64,000 bases of DNA, taken from the NCBI RefSeq assembly GCF_011762195.1, contig NZ_JAASQK010000002.1, forward strand, positions 310,001 through 374,000, given 5' to 3'. Below are positions 16,931 to 25,670 of the stretch, in pieces; position 1 is the stretch's first letter, and each line of letters begins with the position of its first letter. The translations under genes and the position numbers were made by a program. The notes beneath the pieces were generated by a model. The model was not told the origin of the DNA. It saw only the letters and a list, made by a program, of their open reading frames with translations, and made no database searches. This DNA is from Sphingomonas oligoaromativorans (GTDB lineage Bacteria; Pseudomonadota; Alphaproteobacteria; Sphingomonadales; Sphingomonadaceae).

Positions 16931-19294
16931 ATGCCGCCTAATCCTCTGGCGGTGACAAGTCTGCGCCCCTCTCCGTCAGAGCGGATCAATCCGTCCTGGT
17001 CCTACACGCTGGGCCTTTCGGCCGGGCATGGCGACGCCTATGCCGCGCTCGCCGCGTCCCGTGCGGCGGCCATGCAGGTGCGGCGGCCCTTCTGGCTGCT
17101 GGTGCAGCTCGGCGCGGCGGCGGCCGTCGCCTCGTTCCGGGCGGAGGCGCTGGGCTGGACGATCCTCGCCCCCTGGCTCGCCGCGATCGTCGGCATCGTG
17201 GCGCTGGTCGCGCTGGGCACGCGGCGGAACCGCCCGGCGACCGCGCCGTGGCGCGATCCCGACGTGCTGGGCGGCCTGGCGCTCGGCATCTGCTGGGCGG
17301 TGGCGATGGCGCTGTTCACCGGCTCCTCCGGCAGCCTCGCCTCGATCACCCTGCTCGCGACCGGCGGCGCGTTGATGGCGGGGGCGATCACGCTGATGGC
17401 CCCGTCGCCGGGGGGCGGGCTCGGCTTCATCCCGGTCGTCGGCGCGGCATCGACCAGCGCGATGATCGCCATCGGCTGGACGGGGCTGGCGATCGTCTGC
17501 GGCCTGTTCGCCATCGCCATGACCGCGAGCTTCATCGCCACGACGCGGATGCTGATCGACCGGATCACCGCCGAGCAGGCGCTGGGCGGCAAGGAGGACG
17601 TCATCAGCCTGCTGCTCCGCGAATTCGAGGATTCGGGCGCGGACTGGCTGTGGCGCACCGACGCCAACAAATGCCTCGTCGACGTCTCCCCCCGCCTCGC
17701 GCGCCTGTTCGGACGGCCGCGCAGCGCGCTGGAGGGACAGGCCCTCCTCGCCCTCCTCGCCGGCGACGGGTGGGACAGCGGCGACATCGCGCCCGGCATC
17801 CGCACGCTCGCCGACAAGCTGCGCCTGCGCGAGAGCTTCCGCGATCTGATCGTGCCGATCTCGGTGGGCGGCGATCCCCGCTGGTGGTCGCTCTCGGCCG
17901 CCCCCCGGCGCGACGAGCGGGGAACCCTGGTGGGCTTCTGGGGCGTCGGCACCGACGTGACGGAGCGGCATCGCTCGGCCGAGCGGATCGACCGCATGGC
18001 CCGCTACGACGCGCTCACCGGCCTCGCCAACCGCGCCCATGTGATCGAGGCGCTCGGCCGCGCGCTGCGCGACGGGCATCATGAGGGCCACCGCTCGACG
18101 CTGATGCTGATCGACCTCGATCGCTTCAAGCAGATCAACGACACGCTGGGCCATCCGGTGGGCGACAAGCTGCTGGTCGAGGTGGCCAGGCGCCTCACCG
18201 CACTGCTCCGCCCCGAGGAGCGCTGCGGCCGCCTCGGCGGCGACGAGTTCGCGGTGGTGATCGGCGACGCCTCCGATCGCGATCGCGTGGATCGCCTCGC
18301 CAAGGCCATCGTCGAGGGGCTGAGCGCGCCGTTCGAGATCGACGACCATGTCCTCCACATCGGCGGCAGCGTCGGCTCGGCGACGGCGCCGCGCGACGGC
18401 CGCGCGGTGGAGATGCTGCTGCGCAACGCCGACCTCGCGCTCTATCGCGCCAAGGACGACGGGCGCGGCGTCCACCGCCGCTACGAGCCGCAGCTCCATG
18501 CCGAGGCCGAGAAGCGCCGCTGCATCGAGGTGGCGCTGCGCGACGCGCTGGAGCGGGGCGAGCTGCGCCTCGTCTACCAGCCGATCGTCGAGGCGGCACA
18601 GGGCAGCCTCGCCGGGTTCGAGGCCTTCCTGCGCTGGAATCACCCGGAGCTGGGCAATGTCTCGCCCGATATCTTCATCCCCATCGCCGAGGAAGCGCGC
18701 CTGATCGGCCGCATCGGGGATTGGGTGATGCACTCCGCCTGCCGCGACGCCGCGACCTGGCCCGAGCATGTCCGCGTCAGCGTCAACATGGCGCCGGCCC
18801 AGCTCCGCGATCCGCAACTGCCGGCGACGATCGTCTCCGCCCTCTCCCATTCCGGGCTCACCCCCAACCGGCTTGAGCTGGAGATCGCGGAAGAGGTGTT
18901 CGTCCACGATGGCGGCATCACCGATGTGGTGGACCGGCTGCTCGCCATCGGCGTCAGGATCGCGCTCGACGATTTCGGCACCGGCCGCTCCTCGCTCGGC
19001 TATCTGCGCAAGGGCCGCTTCTCGACCGTGAAGATCGACCGCAGCTTCGTGCGCGGCGCGACCGGCAATGCCGCCGAGAGCATCGCCATCGTCCGCTCGA
19101 TCGTCGCCATGGCGGATTCGCTCGGCATGGCGACGATCGCGGAAGGGGCGGAAACGCGCGGCGAATATGAACGGATGCGGGCGCTCGGATGCCGGCTGGT
19201 GCAGGGCTGGCTGGTCGGCCAGCCGGTCGATCCGCGCGCGGCGGCGGAGCTGGCGCGGGTGGCGCCGGAAGAACGTATCGCGCGTATGCATTGA
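16931..19294 (+). CDS. Membrane PAS-GGDEF-EAL cyclic-di-GMP protein
   Basis: A 787-residue signalling protein. About five hydrophobic segments lie between residues 50 and 210, then a PAS-like sensor (about 235-345, ending GFWGVGTDVTERHR), a GGDEF domain with an intact RLGGDEF motif (GGDEF at 436-440), and an EAL domain (about 520-775). The EAL signature reads EAF (564-566), but downstream residues such as DDFGTG and the KIDRSFV lysine are present, so phosphodiesterase activity may persist. Diguanylate cyclase activity is likely. Inputs are unknown. It stands alone, just before tRNA-Trp. Confidence 0.93.
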   Translation: MPPNPLAVTSLRPSPSERINPSWSYTLGLSAGHGDAYAALAASRAAAMQVRRPFWLLVQLGAAAAVASFRAEALGWTILAPWLAAIVGIVALVALGTRRNRPATAPWRDPDVLGGLALGICWAVAMALFTGSSGSLASITLLATGGALMAGAITLMAPSPGGGLGFIPVVGAASTSAMIAIGWTGLAIVCGLFAIAMTASFIATTRMLIDRITAEQALGGKEDVISLLLREFEDSGADWLWRTDANKCLVDVSPRLARLFGRPRSALEGQALLALLAGDGWDSGDIAPGIRTLADKLRLRESFRDLIVPISVGGDPRWWSLSAAPRRDERGTLVGFWGVGTDVTERHRSAERIDRMARYDALTGLANRAHVIEALGRALRDGHHEGHRSTLMLIDLDRFKQINDTLGHPVGDKLLVEVARRLTALLRPEERCGRLGGDEFAVVIGDASDRDRVDRLAKAIVEGLSAPFEIDDHVLHIGGSVGSATAPRDGRAVEMLLRNADLALYRAKDDGRGVHRRYEPQLHAEAEKRRCIEVALRDALERGELRLVYQPIVEAAQGSLAGFEAFLRWNHPELGNVSPDIFIPIAEEARLIGRIGDWVMHSACRDAATWPEHVRVSVNMAPAQLRDPQLPATIVSALSHSGLTPNRLELEIAEEVFVHDGGITDVVDRLLAIGVRIALDDFGTGRSSLGYLRKGRFSTVKIDRSFVRGATGNAAESIAIVRSIVAMADSLGMATIAEGAETRGEYERMRALGCRLVQGWLVGQPVDPRAAAELARVAPEERIARMH

Positions 19295-19348
19295 TGCCTT
19301 GCGCACCCCGCCGCCCCTCGCTACAGACGCCTTCCGCTCCCGACCCGT

Positions 19349-19424
19349 AGGAGTGTAGCTCAGCTGGTAGAGCATCGGTCTCCAAAACCGAGGGCCGGGG
19401 GTTCGAATCCCTCCACTCCTGCCA
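19349..19424 (+). tRNA. tRNA-Trp (CCA)
   Basis: A 76-base cloverleaf with acceptor AGGAGTG pairing to CACTCCT, D arm GCTCAGCTGGTAGAGC, anticodon loop CTCCAAA (anticodon CCA), T arm with GGTTCGAATCC, and an encoded CCA end. It precedes secE-nusG, the usual bacterial order. Confidence 0.97.
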
Positions 19425-19578
19425 TTCCTCGGATGGCGGACAGGGTCGGAAGGCAGGTGTTAGAGCGAGGCCAGGGCGCCGCCGCCCCTGTCAGGGGATA
19501 CGGCGCCTGCGGCCTCTTGTGTCGTTGATGGAAGCCCGTGCATCGCGGGGGCCGCCATCGTTGGGAAGGTTTGATCGC

Positions 19579-19812
19579 GTGGCGAGGACGACGGAGAATG
19601 GCGGCGGGATCGGCGGAATGATCCGTTCCGTGCCCGAGTTCATCCAGCAGGTGCGTACCGAGACCGCGAAGGTCACCTGGCCCACCCGCAAGGAAACGAT
19701 GATGACCGCCGTGATGGTGCTCGTCATGACGAGCCTGCTCGCGATTTTCTTCCTCGGGGTGGATCAGCTCTTCAACACGCTCGCACAGCTTCTGCTCAAG
19801 CTGGTCGCGTAA
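19579..19812 (+). CDS. secE: Preprotein translocase subunit SecE
   Basis: A 77-residue SecE with the conserved cytoplasmic helix FIQQVRTETAKVTWPTRKET and a single C-terminal membrane helix (MVLVMTSLLAIFFLGVDQLF). It stabilises SecY in the Sec translocon. The GTG at 19579 is preferred: a GGGAAGG ribosome site sits 9 bases upstream and the resulting N-terminus (MARTTENGG) fits. A longer in-frame start at 19519 or a shorter ATG at 19618 are alternatives. nusG follows after 12 bases. Confidence 0.93.
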   Translation: MARTTENGGGIGGMIRSVPEFIQQVRTETAKVTWPTRKETMMTAVMVLVMTSLLAIFFLGVDQLFNTLAQLLLKLVA

Positions 19813-19824
19813 GGAATTAACGGC

Positions 19825-20364
19825 ATGTCGCGCTGGTACATCATCCACGCCTATTCGGGTTTCGAGAACAAGGTGAAGGAGGCGATCCTCGCCGACGCCA
19901 CCCGGCTGGGCCTCGAGCAGCTCGTCGAGGCCGTCGAGGTGCCGACCGAGAAGGTCACCGAGGTTCGCCGCGGCAAGAAGGTGACGTCGGATCGCAAGTT
20001 CTTCCCCGGCTATGTGCTGGCGAAGCTCAACATGAACGACGACGTCTACCACCTCGTGCGCAACACGCCGAAGGTGACGGGCTTCCTCGGCTCGTCGGGC
20101 AAGCCGCAGCCGATCAGCGACGCCGAGGCGAACCGCATCCTCTCCACCAAGGAAGAGGCCGCGACGCAGGCGCCGAAGCAGAAGCTCAAGGTCGATTTCG
20201 ACATCGGCGATCAGGTGAAGGTGCTGGACGGCCCGTTCGCCTCGTTCAACGGCGTCGTCGAAGAGCTGGATTTCGATCGCGCCCGCGTGAAGGTGTCGGT
20301 GTCGATCTTCGGCCGCGCCACCCCGGTCGAGCTGGAGTTCGAGCAGGTCGAGCGCGTCAAGTAA
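19825..20364 (+). CDS. nusG: Transcription antitermination protein NusG
   Basis: A 179-residue protein with the NGN domain (MSRWYIIHAYSGFENKVKEA, then FFPGYVLAKLNMNDDVYHLV and TPKVTGFLG) and a C-terminal KOW domain (GDQVKVLDGPFASFNGVVEE). NusG binds the RNA polymerase clamp, promotes processivity and contacts Rho or ribosomal protein S10. It is co-transcribed with secE. Confidence 0.97.
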   Translation: MSRWYIIHAYSGFENKVKEAILADATRLGLEQLVEAVEVPTEKVTEVRRGKKVTSDRKFFPGYVLAKLNMNDDVYHLVRNTPKVTGFLGSSGKPQPISDAEANRILSTKEEAATQAPKQKLKVDFDIGDQVKVLDGPFASFNGVVEELDFDRARVKVSVSIFGRATPVELEFEQVERVK

Positions 20365-20373
20365 AGTTACAGC

Positions 20374-20456
20374 GTCACCCCGGATCTGATCCGGGATCCA
20401 GAGCCGCAAGCGCCGTCGCATGACGCTCTGGATGCTGACTTCCGTCAGCATGACGG
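20374..20456. repeat. Palindromic intergenic repeat (type A)
   Basis: Between nusG and rplK lies a REP-like element. An arm with CCCCGGATCTGATCCGGG, then ATCCAGAG, a short middle, CTCTGGAT, and an arm GCTGACTTCCGTCAGC with flanking TGACGG. Outer parts resemble the element at 21763-21851 (shared GGATCC/ATGACG ends). Such elements are dispersed in sphingomonad intergenic regions. Confidence 0.7.
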
Positions 20457-20538
20457 AACAGGTTTCCGGTGCGAGCCGGGAAAGTCCGCGGGAGGCTCCT
20501 CGGGGCCGTCAACACCGCTAAGCCATTAGGAGGACACA

Positions 20539-20970
20539 ATGGCGAAGAAGATTACGGGTTATATCAAGTTGCAGGTCGCCGCCGGCGCCGCCAATCCCTC
20601 GCCGCCGATCGGCCCGGCGCTGGGCCAGCGCGGCGTGAACATCATGGAGTTCTGCAAGGCGTTCAACGCCGCGACGAACGACCTTGAGAAGGGTATGCCG
20701 ATCCCGACGATCATCACCGTCTATGCGGATCGCAGCTTCTCGTTCATCACGAAGACGCCGCCGGCCTCGTTCCTCATCAAGAAGGCCGTCGGCCTGAAGT
20801 CGGGCTCGAAGAATCCGGGCAAGGAAGTCGCGGGCAAGATCAAGCGCTCGCAGCTCGCCGAGATCGCTCAGGTCAAGATGAAGGATCTGAACGCCGCGGA
20901 CATCGAAGCCGCGACCAAGACGATCGAAGGCTCGGCCCGCGCGATGGGCCTCGAAGTGGTGGAGGGCTGA
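20539..20970 (+). CDS. rplK: 50S ribosomal protein L11
   Basis: A 143-residue L11 starting [20 protein letters not shown]. The proline-rich [20 protein letters not shown] motif and [12 protein letters not shown] are diagnostic. L11 forms the GTPase-associated centre stalk base with 23S rRNA. A GGAGG ribosome site precedes the ATG. rplA follows after 4 bases, so they form the usual L11-L1 operon. Confidence 0.98.
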   Translation: MAKKITGYIKLQVAAGAANPSPPIGPALGQRGVNIMEFCKAFNAATNDLEKGMPIPTIITVYADRSFSFITKTPPASFLIKKAVGLKSGSKNPGKEVAGKIKRSQLAEIAQVKMKDLNAADIEAATKTIEGSARAMGLEVVEG

Positions 20971-20974
20971 GACC

Positions 20975-21670
20975 ATGGCCAAGCTGACCAAGAAGGCGAA
21001 GACCCTCGCCACCGCCGTTGACGCCGAGAAGCTGTACGGCGTGAACGACGCGATCGCGCTCGCCAAGGCGAACGCCACCGCGAAGTTCGACGAGACGATC
21101 GAAGTCGCCGTCAACCTCGGCGTCGATCCGCGCCATGCCGACCAGATGGTCCGCGGCGTCGTGACGCTGCCGAAGGGCACCGGCAAGACCGTGCGCGTCG
21201 GCGTGTTCGCCCGCGGCCCGAAGGCCGAGGAAGCCAAGGCGGCCGGTGCGGACGTCGTGGGCGCCGAAGACCTGCTGGAGCTGGTCCAGGGCGGCACGAT
21301 CGATTTCGATCGCTGCATCGCCACGCCGGACCTGATGGGTCTGGTCGGCCGTCTCGGCAAGATCCTCGGTCCGAAGGGCATGATGCCGAACCCGAAGCTC
21401 GGCACCGTGACCATGAACGTCGGTGAAGCCGTGAAGGCCGCCAAGGGCGGCCAGATCGAATACCGCGTCGAGAAGGCCGGCATCATCCACTCGGGCATCG
21501 GCAAGGCGTCGTTCCCGGCGGAAGACCTGCGCGCGAACTTCGACGCGCTGCTGGACGCGCTGGTGAAGGCCAAGCCGGCCGGCGCCAAGGGCAAGTATGT
21601 CAAGAAGATCGCTGTCTCGTCCACGATGGGCGCCGGCATCAAGGTCGACACCGCCGAGGTGGCCGCCTGA
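20975..21670 (+). CDS. rplA: 50S ribosomal protein L1
   Basis: A 231-residue L1 starting [16 protein letters not shown]. Conserved blocks include [36 protein letters not shown] and the C-terminal [17 protein letters not shown]1 forms the mobile L1 stalk at the E site and in many bacteria represses its own operon by binding the mRNA leader. A strong intrinsic terminator follows at 21714. Confidence 0.98.
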   Translation: MAKLTKKAKTLATAVDAEKLYGVNDAIALAKANATAKFDETIEVAVNLGVDPRHADQMVRGVVTLPKGTGKTVRVGVFARGPKAEEAKAAGADVVGAEDLLELVQGGTIDFDRCIATPDLMGLVGRLGKILGPKGMMPNPKLGTVTMNVGEAVKAAKGGQIEYRVEKAGIIHSGIGKASFPAEDLRANFDALLDALVKAKPAGAKGKYVKKIAVSSTMGAGIKVDTAEVAA

Positions 21671-21713
21671 TCCTTCCTCCCCGCGTTCCGCGCGGGGAGA
21701 CGGATACCGCAAG

Positions 21714-21752
21714 CGCGCCCCGCGAGACATCTCGCGGGGCGCGTTTTCGTTT
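21714..21752 (+). terminator. Rho-independent terminator after rplA
   Basis: A 13-bp GC stem (CGCGCCCCGCGAG, loop ACAT, CTCGCGGGGCGCG) followed by TTTTCGTTT, 43 bases past the rplA stop codon. It should end the rplK-rplA transcript. Confidence 0.88.
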
Positions 21753-21762
21753 GGGCATCTTT

Positions 21763-21851
21763 CGTCATCCTGACGAAGGTCAGGATCCATTCCCGCTCCG
21801 CCAGATCATTGAGCGCTGCGCGAATGGATCCCGGCCTCCGCCGGGATGACG
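21763..21851. repeat. Palindromic intergenic repeat (type A)
   Basis: A second REP-like element right after the rplA terminator. Left arm CGTCATCCTGACGAAGGTCAGG with ATCCATTC, right arm GAATGGATCCCGGCCTCCGCCGGGATGACG. The ends form nested inverted repeats (GTCATCC/GGATGAC and GAATGGATC/GGATCCATTC). Confidence 0.75.
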
Positions 21852-22202
21852 ATGAATTATACCTTTCCACACCTTTCAAGCGTGACGCGGTTGCCTTTCC
21901 CCGCTATAGGCCACACCCGAATCGGCTCCGCTCCTCGGAACGGGGCCGTTGTACCGTCCGAGACTACAGCTGGGGCCTGCCCCTTAATGCGGCTGTATAG
22001 GCGGGGAAGAGTTTTGCCGGGTCGGCCAGCGATGGCTTCCCGGGTCTGCCCAGTGCGACGTCTTTCGGGGCCCCGTGCCTCTCAGGACCGAGCGCGACAC
22101 AGATGACAATCCCCCCGGACGGGCTGTGAAGCGGCGTATCGGCTTCATGGCTCAACGGCCGGTTTGCACGTTCGCAAGCCGGCATACGATGTGGAGATTG
22201 GC
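21852..22202 (+). promoter_or_regulatory. rplJ leader region (probable L10 leader RNA)
   Basis: About 350 bases without a gene separate the repeat from rplJ. The promoter for rplJ-rplL is expected near 21880-21920. The rest is rich in short inverted repeats (for example TCGGAACGGGGCCGTTGTACCGTCCGA read as two pairing blocks, and GGGTCGGCCAGCGATGGCTTCCCGGGTCTGCCC). Its position fits the conserved L10 leader, the mRNA structure bound by L10-L12 for autoregulation; I infer this from location, not from a verified fold. Confidence 0.5.
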
Positions 22203-22718
22203 ATGGATCGCACTCAGAAGTCCGAGCTGGTCGCCGAGCTGAACCGCACTTTCTCCGAGAGCGGCGTGGTGGTTGTCACCCGCAATCTCGGCCTCACCGT
22301 CGCGCAGTCCACTGCGCTCCGCGTGAAGATGCGTGAAGCTGGCGCGAGCTACAAGGTTGCCAAGAACCGCCTCGCCCGTATCGCTGCCGAAGGCACGTCG
22401 TACACCACCATCAGCAACCTGCTGACGGGTCCGACCGCGCTTTCGACCTCCGCCGATCCGGTGGCGGCCGCCAAGGCCGTCGTCGAATTCGCGAAGACCA
22501 CCGACAAGCTCGAAATTGTCGGCGGCGCGATGGGGGACACCGTCCTCGACGTGAATGGCGTGAAGGCGCTCGCCGAGCTGCCTTCGCTGGACGCGCTGCG
22601 CGCCAAGATCGTGGGCCTCATCCAGGCTCCCGCGACCAAGGTCGTCCAGATCGTTCAGGCGCCCGCTGGCCAGTTGGCCCGCGTGTTCAACGCCTATGCG
22701 GAGAAGGACGCGGCCTGA
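22203..22718 (+). CDS. rplJ: 50S ribosomal protein L10
   Basis: A 171-residue L10 starting MDRTQKSELVAELNRTFSES. The VVVVTRNLGLTVAQSTALRV block, KVAKNRLARIA and the C-terminal helix that carries L7/L12 dimers are present. L10 anchors the L12 stalk and represses translation of its own mRNA. The ATG at 22203 follows a GGAG site; a 13-residue upstream extension is not family-like. rplL follows after 78 bases. Confidence 0.97.
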   Translation: MDRTQKSELVAELNRTFSESGVVVVTRNLGLTVAQSTALRVKMREAGASYKVAKNRLARIAAEGTSYTTISNLLTGPTALSTSADPVAAAKAVVEFAKTTDKLEIVGGAMGDTVLDVNGVKALAELPSLDALRAKIVGLIQAPATKVVQIVQAPAGQLARVFNAYAEKDAA

Positions 22719-22796
22719 TTTCCTCAGGCCGAGGCTTTTCTTTCGACCGAATGAAAACGTTTTGGGGCCGAAGCGCCCCGCACATGGAGAATACAC

Positions 22797-23174
22797 ATGG
22801 CTGACCTGCAGAAGATCGTCGACGACCTGTCCGCTCTGACCGTTCTCGAGGCCGCTGAGCTCTCGAAGCTGCTCGAAGAGAAGTGGGGCGTCTCGGCCGC
22901 CGCCGCCGTTGCGGTTGCCGCTCCGGCCGCTGGTGGCGCCGGCGCCGCCGCCGCTGAAGAGAAGACCGAGTTCGACGTGATCCTCACCGGCGACGGTGGC
23001 AAGAAGATCAACGTCATCAAGGAGATCCGCGCGATCACCGGTCTCGGCCTGACCGAAGCCAAGGCGCTCGTCGAGGGTGCCCCGAAGGCGGTCAAGGAAG
23101 GCGCGTCGAAGGACGAAGCCGAGAAGATCAAGAAGCAGCTCGAGGAAGCCGGCGCGACCGTCGAGCTCAAGTAA
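22797..23174 (+). CDS. rplL: 50S ribosomal protein L7/L12
   Basis: A 125-residue L12 with the dimerisation helix ([20 protein letters not shown]), an Ala/Gly hinge ([15 protein letters not shown]) and the factor-binding C-terminal domain ([20 protein letters not shown], then [13 protein letters not shown]). It recruits translation GTPases to the ribosome. In most bacteria rpoB follows directly; here a terminator and two unrelated genes intervene. Confidence 0.98.
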   Translation: MADLQKIVDDLSALTVLEAAELSKLLEEKWGVSAAAAVAVAAPAAGGAGAAAAEEKTEFDVILTGDGGKKINVIKEIRAITGLGLTEAKALVEGAPKAVKEGASKDEAEKIKKQLEEAGATVELK

Positions 23175-23232
23175 TCCGACGCGCTTCGGCGCACAGGATT
23201 CGCCCGGCTGCGGCCGGGTTCGAAGCGAAAAG

Positions 23233-23267
23233 AAGGGCGGCCCGGCAACGGGTCGCCCTTTTTTGCG
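23233..23267 (+). terminator. Rho-independent terminator after rplL
   Basis: A 12-bp stem (AAGGGCGGCCCG, loop GCAA, CGGGTCGCCCTT, one G-T pair) runs into TTTTTTG. It lies about 60 bases after the rplL stop codon and should separate rplJL transcription from the genes downstream. Confidence 0.9.
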
Positions 23268-23411
23268 TCCGGCCTGAAACATGCGCCGTCCGGCGGGATA
23301 CCGGGCGTTTCGTTCCCGCCTTCCGGCTTTCGTTGCAGCACCGCACGCCGGCCCAACATGGCCGCAACATGACGAAACATTGAGGCAAGGCGGCGCGTTC
23401 ATCACCGCCTC

Positions 23412-24197
23412 ATGGGTCCGACAACAAGCGAGCCGCGCCTTGGCGCTCGGCGTGGGATGGCCTGTCGCCTTTTCGGCGTCAGGCTGGTCAGCGACATTCA
23501 CGAGCGCGCCTGCGATCTCGGCCTGCCCCTCCCCGCCGGACGCGGGCGGCGCGACCGGATCGACCGGATCGAGGCGGCCGGGCTGCTCTTCATCCACATC
23601 CCCAAGGCGGCCGGCATGTCGATCAGCCAGGCGCTCTACGGCACGCAGGTGAAGCATCTCTCGATCCGGCTCGGCCGGCGGATGGAAGGCGGCCGCCTCG
23701 CCCGCCTGCCGAGCTTCGCGGTGCTGCGCGATCCGGCGGCGCGCTTCCTTTCCGCCTATCGCTACGGCCTTGCGGGCGGCAGCGCGATCAACCAGGTGGC
23801 GGAGAATTTCCGCGCGCTCTATCGCGGCTTCCGCTCGGTCGACGAGGCGCTGGACCATGTCGAGCAGGCGCGCAGCCCCTATGCGGTCGATCACATCTAC
23901 CGCCCGCAGAGCTGGTACGTCACCGACGCCAGGGGCCGGATCGCGGTCGACCAGTTGCTGACGCTCGACGATCTGCCCGATCTGCCCCGGCTCGTGCCCG
24001 GCTTCCCGAATCGCGTGCTGCCCTGCCTCAACCGCAGCCGGCCGATGGACCTGCCGCTCTCGGCCCGCCAGCTCGCGCGGCTGCGCACGCTCTATGCGGA
24101 CGATTTCGCCCTGTGGGAGCGGGTGACCCCCGGCACGGCGGAATGGCCGGCCACCCTCCCCCCGATACGCACCGGGGCGACGCTCGTCCCCGGTTAA
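23412..24197 (+). CDS. Sulfotransferase family 2-like protein
   Basis: A 261-residue protein with the two PAPS-binding motifs of Golgi-type (family 2) sulfotransferases: LLFIHIPKAAGMSISQALYG (5'-phosphosulfate loop, about residues 57-76) and FAVLRDPAARFLSAYRYGL (3'-phosphate motif, about 101-119). DHIYRPQSWYV matches the family's later conserved block. It probably transfers sulfate to a glycan or lipid headgroup, but the acceptor is unknown. An internal ATG at 23457 is a possible start. It lies between rplL and rpoB and 45 bases before a polytopic membrane protein, with which it may be co-transcribed. Confidence 0.8.
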   Translation: MGPTTSEPRLGARRGMACRLFGVRLVSDIHERACDLGLPLPAGRGRRDRIDRIEAAGLLFIHIPKAAGMSISQALYGTQVKHLSIRLGRRMEGGRLARLPSFAVLRDPAARFLSAYRYGLAGGSAINQVAENFRALYRGFRSVDEALDHVEQARSPYAVDHIYRPQSWYVTDARGRIAVDQLLTLDDLPDLPRLVPGFPNRVLPCLNRSRPMDLPLSARQLARLRTLYADDFALWERVTPGTAEWPATLPPIRTGATLVPG

Positions 24198-24242
24198 GGG
24201 ACGCTTGCGCTCGTCCGGCGCGGCTGCTCTGGAGGGCGCGTC

Positions 24243-25670
24243 ATGATCGACCAGCCGCCCTCCGCCTTCCATCCTCGCGCCGGCCGGCCGTTCGCCGTCG
24301 CGGCGGCGTTGCTCGGGCTGGCGCAGCTCGCGCTCTTCTATCCGGGCATCGCGAGCTACGACATCGTCTTCGCTTATGGCGAGTGGATGGCCCATGCGGT
24401 CAGCGACTGGCATCCGCCCGTGCTGATCCGGCTGTGGCAGGGGCTGGCGGGCCTCGGCCTGCCCGGATTGGGCTCGCTCTATCTGCTCCAGACGCTGCTG
24501 CTGTGGCTCGGCCTCGGCCTGCTCGCGGTGGCGCAGGCGCGCGCGGGGCGGCGCCGGTCGGCGGCGCTGCTGCTGCTTGTCGGCGTGCTGCCGCCGGTAT
24601 CCGGCTGGATGGCCGAAGTGCTGAAGGACACGCAGCTCACCGCCGCGCTGGTCGCCGCGACGGGCGTGGTCGGCCACTATCGGCTGCGCGGCCGGCCGAT
24701 GCCGCCGGCCGCCGTGGCCGGTGCGGCGCTGCTGCTGCTCTATGCGACGCTGCTCCGGCAGAACGCGCTGTTCAGCACCCTTCCGCTGGCCGCCGGGCTC
24801 GCGATCGGAGAGCGCCGGGGGCGTCAGGCGGCCCGCCCGGCGATGCTGGCCGGCGGACTGGCGCTGCTCGTCGCGCTGCTGGCGCCGGCGATCAACCATC
24901 GCCTGTTCGACGCCCGGCCCGCCCATGCCGAGCGCTCGGCCCAGCTCTACGACATGGCGGGCATCGCCCATTTCGCGGGACTTGCGACGATCCCCGGCAT
25001 CCCGCCGGCGATGTGGGCGGAGGCGGAACGGCGCGGCTGCTACACGCCCTATGCGTGGGACAGCTATGACATGCCCGCCACCTGCCCACCGATCTGGGCC
25101 GCGATCCGCGACCGCCCGCTGACCGCCGACTGGCTGGCGCTGATCGCCCGCCACCCGATCGCCTATGCCGAGCATCGCCTCGCCCATTTCAACACCACGC
25201 TCCGCTTCCTGACCGCCCGGCAGGAGCCCCGTGCCGCCTCCCAGAAGCGCTCGACGCCCAATCCCTGGGGCCTCGGCCTCGGCGAGAGCCGGGCGGCGGC
25301 GATCAGCTTCAAGGTGCAGTCGATCTTCGCGGCGAGCCCGCTCGGCTGGCCCATCGCCTGGGCGGCGCTCGGCCTGTCGCTGCTGTGGATGGGCGCGGCC
25401 CTGCCCCGCTCCCCCCGCCGCGACCTCGCGCTGGCGCTTGCGGCCTCCGCCCTCGTGCAGATGGCGAGCTTCCTCGTCGTCAGCGTCGCCGCCGATTTCC
25501 GCTATCACCACTGGCCGATCACGGCGATCGCGATGGCGACGGCCTTGCTGGCGGGGGAGCCGCTCCCCATCTCCCGCGTGCGGCGGGCGGGCCTCGCCCT
25601 CCTCGCCCTCTGCCTCGTCACCGGCGCGGCGCGTCTGGCGCTCGTGCCGCACTGGCCGGCGGGTTTCTGA
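24243..25670 (+). CDS. Polytopic membrane protein, GT-C-like (paralogue of 59680-61110)
   Basis: A 475-residue integral membrane protein with roughly ten hydrophobic helices. A loop between the first helices reads LFYPGIASYDIVFAYGEWMA then SDWHPPVLIRLW, and a large periplasmic-type loop contains YDMAGIAHFAGLATIPGIPP, RGCYTPYAWD and YAEHRLAHFNTTLRFLT. The acidic residue early in the first loop and the overall layout resemble GT-C glycosyltransferases, but I cannot name a family with confidence. The protein encoded at 59680-61110 shares these motifs and the same length. The gene sits between rplL and rpoB. Confidence 0.75.
   Translation: MIDQPPSAFHPRAGRPFAVAAALLGLAQLALFYPGIASYDIVFAYGEWMAHAVSDWHPPVLIRLWQGLAGLGLPGLGSLYLLQTLLLWLGLGLLAVAQARAGRRRSAALLLLVGVLPPVSGWMAEVLKDTQLTAALVAATGVVGHYRLRGRPMPPAAVAGAALLLLYATLLRQNALFSTLPLAAGLAIGERRGRQAARPAMLAGGLALLVALLAPAINHRLFDARPAHAERSAQLYDMAGIAHFAGLATIPGIPPAMWAEAERRGCYTPYAWDSYDMPATCPPIWAAIRDRPLTADWLALIARHPIAYAEHRLAHFNTTLRFLTARQEPRAASQKRSTPNPWGLGLGESRAAAISFKVQSIFAASPLGWPIAWAALGLSLLWMGAALPRSPRRDLALALAASALVQMASFLVVSVAADFRYHHWPITAIAMATALLAGEPLPISRVRRAGLALLALCLVTGAARLALVPHWPAGF

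Noticed and set aside
16976-19375. 799-codon antisense frame over the GGDEF/EAL gene
   Set aside because: Shadow of a verified gene; runs into tRNA-Trp.
22152-25652. 1166-codon antisense frame across rplJ, rplL and the two inserted genes
   Set aside because: Arg/Gln/Gly-rich shadow frame with no recognisable domain; crosses two strong terminators.
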